Part shown: positions 60,671 through 64,000 of the stretch, in pieces | Position numbering within the stretch: position 1 is the first letter of the stretch | How the letters are laid out: each line of letters begins with the position of its first letter | Assembly (NCBI RefSeq): GCF_002165375.2 | Contig: NZ_CP032134.1 | Span: 2,790,001 to 2,854,000 of the forward strand | Length of the DNA stretch: 64,000 bases | Direction: 5' to 3' | Origin: Acinetobacter chinensis | Lineage (GTDB): Bacteria; Pseudomonadota; Gammaproteobacteria; Pseudomonadales; Moraxellaceae | Made by a program: the position numbers and the translations under genes | The notes under the pieces: model-generated | What the model was told of the DNA's origin: nothing | The model's input: the letters and a program-made list of their open reading frames with translations, nothing else | The model's database searches: none

Positions 60671-61873
60671 ATGTCGGTTCGACTCACAGTTTTTCACCGT
60701 TATTCCAAGGATTTACTCCCTCCTATATTGGCTGGATTAATTTCGGTAATTGTCAATTATGGGAGTACATTCATTTTAATCTTCCAGGCAGCACACATAG
60801 CAGGACTTAGCCCTGAGCTTACAGCTTCATGGGTATGGTCTATTTCTATTGGTGTTGGTATTACTGGAATATTATTAAGTTGGTACACCCGAGAACCCAT
60901 CATTACAGCATGGTCTACTCCTGCGGCAGCATTTCTCGTGACTGCTCTTGCGACCATTCCTTATGCTGAAGCGATTGGTGCATATTTACTTTCTGCCTTA
61001 GCCTTCATAATTTTAGGAGTTACCGGTTATTTTGAAAAACTGATTCGCCTAATTCCAGTAAGCATTGCATCAGGTTTGTTGGCAGGGATTTTATTACAAT
61101 TTGGTATTACAGCATTTACCAACACGATAATCGACCCACTTCTGACCCTATCATTATTTCTGATTTATCTGGTTGTTAAACATTTTTCTGCACGATACGC
61201 CATCGTCAGTGTTTTAGTTTTTGGTTTTATTTTTTTAGTCTTTCAGACTCGAATTGATTTTTCAGGATTTGAATTAAAATTAGCCTCACCGATTCTTACT
61301 GCTCCTGATTTTTCCATCAATTCTACATTAAGTATTGCCGTACCTTTATTTTTAATCACGTTAACAGGGCAATATATGCCTGGTTTACTGGTCTTAAAAA
61401 ATGATGGATTTACAACCAATGCCAAACCCATTCTTATTGTCACAGGTTTGGGCTCTTTCATCATGGCACCCTTTGGCGCTCACGCATTTAATCTTGCAGC
61501 AATTACCGCTGCAATCTGTACAGGTAAGGAATCTCATGAAGATCCTTCTAAACGCTGGATAGCAGGAATTGCCGCAGGGATATTTTATATTTTGGTTGGG
61601 ATTTTTGGCGTCACACTTGCTGCAATATTTACAGCGTTTCCAATAACTTTTATTAGTACATTGGCAGGTCTTGCCTTGTTAGGTACCATTACTGGAAGTC
61701 TAACCACTGCTATGAGCGATGGGGAAAACCGTGAAGCAGCTTTAATCACCTTTCTTGCCAGTGCCGCCAATATTACAATATTTGGTATTGGTGGAGCATT
61801 TTGGGGATTGGTTTTAGGCTTAATCGCTTATTTTGTCTTGAATGGAAAATTTAAACGATTTATTTCCGGATAA
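60671..61873 (+). CDS. BenE-family benzoate/H+ symporter-like permease
   Basis: A 400-residue polytopic inner-membrane protein of the BenE family, with about 12 hydrophobic segments. Conserved are LPPILAGLISVIVNYGSTFILIFQAA, TAWSTPAAAFLVTAL, RLIPVSIASGLLAGILLQFG and the GAHAFNLAAITAAICTGKESHEDPSKRW loop. Family members import benzoate or are purine-like permeases. There is no benABCD nearby, and the gene seems to be under the MocR regulator, so a different substrate is likely here. SD GGTTGGGG just before the ATG. Confidence 0.88.
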   Translation: MSVRLTVFHRYSKDLLPPILAGLISVIVNYGSTFILIFQAAHIAGLSPELTASWVWSISIGVGITGILLSWYTREPIITAWSTPAAAFLVTALATIPYAEAIGAYLLSALAFIILGVTGYFEKLIRLIPVSIASGLLAGILLQFGITAFTNTIIDPLLTLSLFLIYLVVKHFSARYAIVSVLVFGFIFLVFQTRIDFSGFELKLASPILTAPDFSINSTLSIAVPLFLITLTGQYMPGLLVLKNDGFTTNAKPILIVTGLGSFIMAPFGAHAFNLAAITAAICTGKESHEDPSKRWIAGIAAGIFYILVGIFGVTLAAIFTAFPITFISTLAGLALLGTITGSLTTAMSDGENREAALITFLASAANITIFGIGGAFWGLVLGLIAYFVLNGKFKRFISG

Positions 61874-61957
61874 TTTTATAAAAAGCGGTGAATGATTAGA
61901 ACTCTCCAATATTCTATTAAAAGTATTTTTTCACTGCGACTTGTATAAAAATCTTAA

Positions 61958-62005
61958 ACCGGTACTGTTAAAAATACAAAAACTGTATCTTAAAACAGTA
62001 CCATA
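61958..62005 (+). promoter_or_regulatory. MocR-type promoter element upstream of the acetyltransferase
   Basis: Second copy of the 48-bp element, here with a perfect 9-bp inverted repeat GGTACTGTT / AACAGTACC (61961-61969 and 61994-62002). 58 bp upstream of the acetyltransferase ATG. The dyad brackets a possible -35/-10 region (ACTGTATCT). Confidence 0.75.
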
Positions 62006-62062
62006 TCAAGATTATGCTTTACCCATCTATTTTTAAACACCAAAAATGATGGGATCATCACT

Positions 62063-62515
62063 ATGCAAAAGCAAAATATTCAAGTAACACCAGCACAGTA
62101 TCAGGACTACCAACAATGGTTGCCGTATTGGCTTGCCTATCAGGAGTTTTACAAAGTTAATTTATCGAAGGAAGTCACAGAAACCTCATGGCACCGCTTT
62201 TTTGATGACGCTGAACCTGTGTACTGTGCTGTTGCCAAAGAAGGCGACAAAGTTTTAGGCTTTGTCCATTATGTGATTCACCGCTCAACCTGGGCAGTAG
62301 CAAACTATTGTTATTTAGAGGACTTATATGTATCGCCTGAAGCACGTGGACAACACATCGGGAAACATTTAATAGAATATGTCCAAAAGCAAGCGCGTAC
62401 TCAGAAATGTGATCGTTTATATTGGCATACCCAAGAGACAAATCTAACTGCCCAGAAACTGTATGACTGGATCGCTGAAAAACCAGGAGTTATTGAGTAT
62501 CGTATGCCGTTATAA
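62063..62515 (+). CDS. GNAT-family N-acetyltransferase
   Basis: A 150-residue single-domain acetyltransferase. Motif A is in YLEDLYVSPEARGQHIGKHLIEYVQKQA (acetyl-CoA-binding RGQHIG), and motif B is in LYWHTQETNLTAQKLYDWIAEKPGVIEYRM. A polar N-terminus with YQDYQQWLPYWLAYQEFY is typical of GNATs acting on small amines. It probably shares regulation with benE through the 48-bp element. The acceptor is unknown; the start has AATGATGGGATCATC in front. Confidence 0.85.
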   Translation: MQKQNIQVTPAQYQDYQQWLPYWLAYQEFYKVNLSKEVTETSWHRFFDDAEPVYCAVAKEGDKVLGFVHYVIHRSTWAVANYCYLEDLYVSPEARGQHIGKHLIEYVQKQARTQKCDRLYWHTQETNLTAQKLYDWIAEKPGVIEYRMPL

Positions 62516-62524
62516 TCAGGTCAT

Positions 62525-62567
62525 ATATCAAAGCCAAAGTCCACAAGATTCCGGCTTTGATATTTTT
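62525..62567 (+). terminator. Bidirectional terminator between the acetyltransferase and the second MocR gene
   Basis: Perfect 11-bp stem ATATCAAAGCC / GGCTTTGATAT followed by TTTTC, 10 bp after the acetyltransferase stop and just before the convergent regulator end. Confidence 0.8.
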
Positions 62568-62571
62568 CAAC

Positions 62572-64000
62572 TTAAAATTCATTCATGAAAATTTGATGTA
62601 ATGTTTGAATAGTCTTGGTTATTTCAGTTTCATTCAGTGCAGCAAAGCCAAAACGTATGTGAAAATATTCTAAGTCGGTATTTTCTGCATGAGAACCAAA
62701 GCAATATTCAGAATCAATCTGTAAGTGCCTTAAAGCTTCAGTATAGTGAGCTTGATAAGCCAGATTAAACCGTACCCATAATGCCATTCCCCCTGCAGGT
62801 GCAGTAATCTCAACATTGTCCTGAAAAAATTGCTGAAAAGTCATCACGGCAAAATCTCGACGGTTTTGATAAATTTTACGCATCTTCCGTGTATGCCGTT
62901 TGATTTCACCTTGTTGCATCAACTCTGCAATCGCTAGTTCTGTAATAGCATTACCCTGCTTATCAATAAGTAAAATATCCTGTTTCATTGCCTGGATAAT
63001 TTCCAAATCAGCAACCACATAGCCGACCCTTAAACTTGGTGCAAATACTTTGGACAATGAACCAATATGAATCACTTTTTCAGCCGCAGGTAAACTGATC
63101 AGAGGAGGGACTGGACGGCTGTCATAATGAAATTCGTGATCATAATCATCTTCAATAATATAAAAATCAAAAGTTTTAGATAGTTCCAAAAGCTTTAGTC
63201 GCCGATCCATCGACATGGTAACTGTAGTTGGATATTGATGATGTGGCGTAGTGTATACTGCTGCAACTGAATAATTTTTTAGTATTTTTTCTAAGTGTTC
63301 GGTATCTAAACCATGTTGATCCAATCCAACCCGCACAATTTGAAAATGGTTAGATAAGTAAGTTTCCACTGCTGGTGGATAAGACCACTGCTCCACGACA
63401 ATGACCTGACCTTGTACTTGCGGCTTAGCAAGCACTCGAGCTGCAAGGAATATTCCCATCTGGCTTCCGCGAACCACACAAATATGCTGAATTGTGGTCT
63501 GAATAAATCGCTCCATTGACAGCATATTTAATAAGGCTTGGCGTAATTCCAGTGCCCCTTGCGGGTCACCATACCCCATAATCTGCTGCCTCGTCACCTT
63601 AATCAAGGCATGACGATAAGCACGCGAAAATAACTCATATGGAATCAACCGAGTATCGGGAATTCCATCATTTTTAATCGCCACTTCCTGGGGAGCAGAT
63701 AATTCAGTGGAAGGTTCGACTGAAGTCATCAGGGTTAATGTTGAGTCAAGTTTGAGATCGGGCAAGTGTTCAGAAATAAACGTCCCTTGTCTTGGCTTTG
63801 AGACTAACCAACCCTGAGCTTCTAAATCTTCATAAACAGATTGTACTGTTTTCCGATTGATCCCCAACTCATCCGCCAAGGTCCGCGAACCTTGCAAACG
63901 CGTTCCCTGCTTTAATCGCCCAGACAAAATTTCCTGAATAATCTGGTTGGTCAGTTTAAGAAAAATGGTTTTTTCTTTACGTTCAGCAAGATGTAGTCGC
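62572..64000 (-). CDS. Second MocR/PdxR-type regulator (5' end cut by window edge)
   Basis: At least 475 codons; the frame stays open to base 64000, so the start is beyond the edge. A GntR HTH is visible in LTNQIIQEILSGRLKQG, LQGSRTLADELGINRKTVQSVYEDLEAQGW, followed by an aminotransferase domain with GDPQGALELRQALLNML, IIEDDYDHEFHYD and the PLP Lys in HIGSLSKVFAPSLRVGY. It is convergent with the acetyltransferase and not closely similar in sequence to the MocR protein at 59075. Its own target may lie beyond the window edge. Confidence 0.87.
   Translation of the reverse strand, partial: RLHLAERKEKTIFLKLTNQIIQEILSGRLKQGTRLQGSRTLADELGINRKTVQSVYEDLEAQGWLVSKPRQGTFISEHLPDLKLDSTLTLMTSVEPSTELSAPQEVAIKNDGIPDTRLIPYELFSRAYRHALIKVTRQQIMGYGDPQGALELRQALLNMLSMERFIQTTIQHICVVRGSQMGIFLAARVLAKPQVQGQVIVVEQWSYPPAVETYLSNHFQIVRVGLDQHGLDTEHLEKILKNYSVAAVYTTPHHQYPTTVTMSMDRRLKLLELSKTFDFYIIEDDYDHEFHYDSRPVPPLISLPAAEKVIHIGSLSKVFAPSLRVGYVVADLEIIQAMKQDILLIDKQGNAITELAIAELMQQGEIKRHTRKMRKIYQNRRDFAVMTFQQFFQDNVEITAPAGGMALWVRFNLAYQAHYTEALRHLQIDSEYCFGSHAENTDLEYFHIRFGFAALNETEITKTIQTLHQIFMNEF

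Overview
The window reads as Acinetobacter-type chromosome. Pointers are the catM-catBCIJFD gene order, a nine-gene mdcLMACDEGBH malonate decarboxylase cluster with the ATTGTATACAAT operator known for Acinetobacter MdcY, a MopR-type phenol sensor, a DcaP-like porin, and generally AT-rich sequence. The left edge cuts an NCS1 permease and the right edge cuts a MocR-type regulator. No rRNA, tRNA or CRISPR array was seen.

Layout. 1-1300: cytosine/purine-type permease. 1592-4842: copper module copZ-cueR-copA, with two CueR-type promoters that each have a 19-bp spacer. 5058-17172: a long minus-strand catabolic block holding a Baeyer-Villiger-type flavin monooxygenase, esterase, iron alcohol dehydrogenase, sigma-54 activator, aldehyde dehydrogenase, MFS transporter, DcaP-like porin, SDR, hotdog thioesterase and SDR. 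Its first gene is broken by an IS3-family element and has also lost internal coding sequence, so the pathway is probably dead or polar-silenced. 17621-22866: an IS30-family element inserted at the 3' end of a sulfur-scavenging trio (two SfnB/DszC-like flavoproteins and a divergent NtaA/DszA-like monooxygenase).

23188-41416: a phenol-to-central-metabolism supercluster. It contains MopR (sigma-54 phenol sensor), the six-subunit phenol hydroxylase mphKLMNOP, an outer-membrane channel, catA, two dynamin-like GTPases of unknown role, catM and catBCIJFD. Together these convert phenol to catechol, muconate, 3-oxoadipate and then succinyl-CoA plus acetyl-CoA. Identical CatM-type ATAC-N7-GTAT sites lie upstream of catB and in the mopR-mphK gap, with a one-base variant upstream of catA, which suggests that muconate sensing may also reach the phenol hydroxylase locus.

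41747-50679: an AT-rich accessory island with 131-132 bp direct repeats at its ends. An integrase remnant lies just outside the left repeat. The island holds a class II Fic protein, a tight three-gene operon (WYL regulator, nuclease-like glycine-zipper protein, 894-aa coiled-coil/Asp-box propeller protein), a second copy of the IS3-family element with a 3-bp target duplication, and a small gene split by that copy. The three-gene operon is the best candidate here for an undescribed (possibly defence or conflict) system; this is inference from architecture and context.

50738-58813: malonate transport and decarboxylation with its GntR repressor. 59075-64000: two MocR/PdxR-type regulators flanking a BenE-like transporter and a GNAT acetyltransferase. 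A conserved 48-bp promoter element upstream of both benE and the acetyltransferase points to one MocR regulon.
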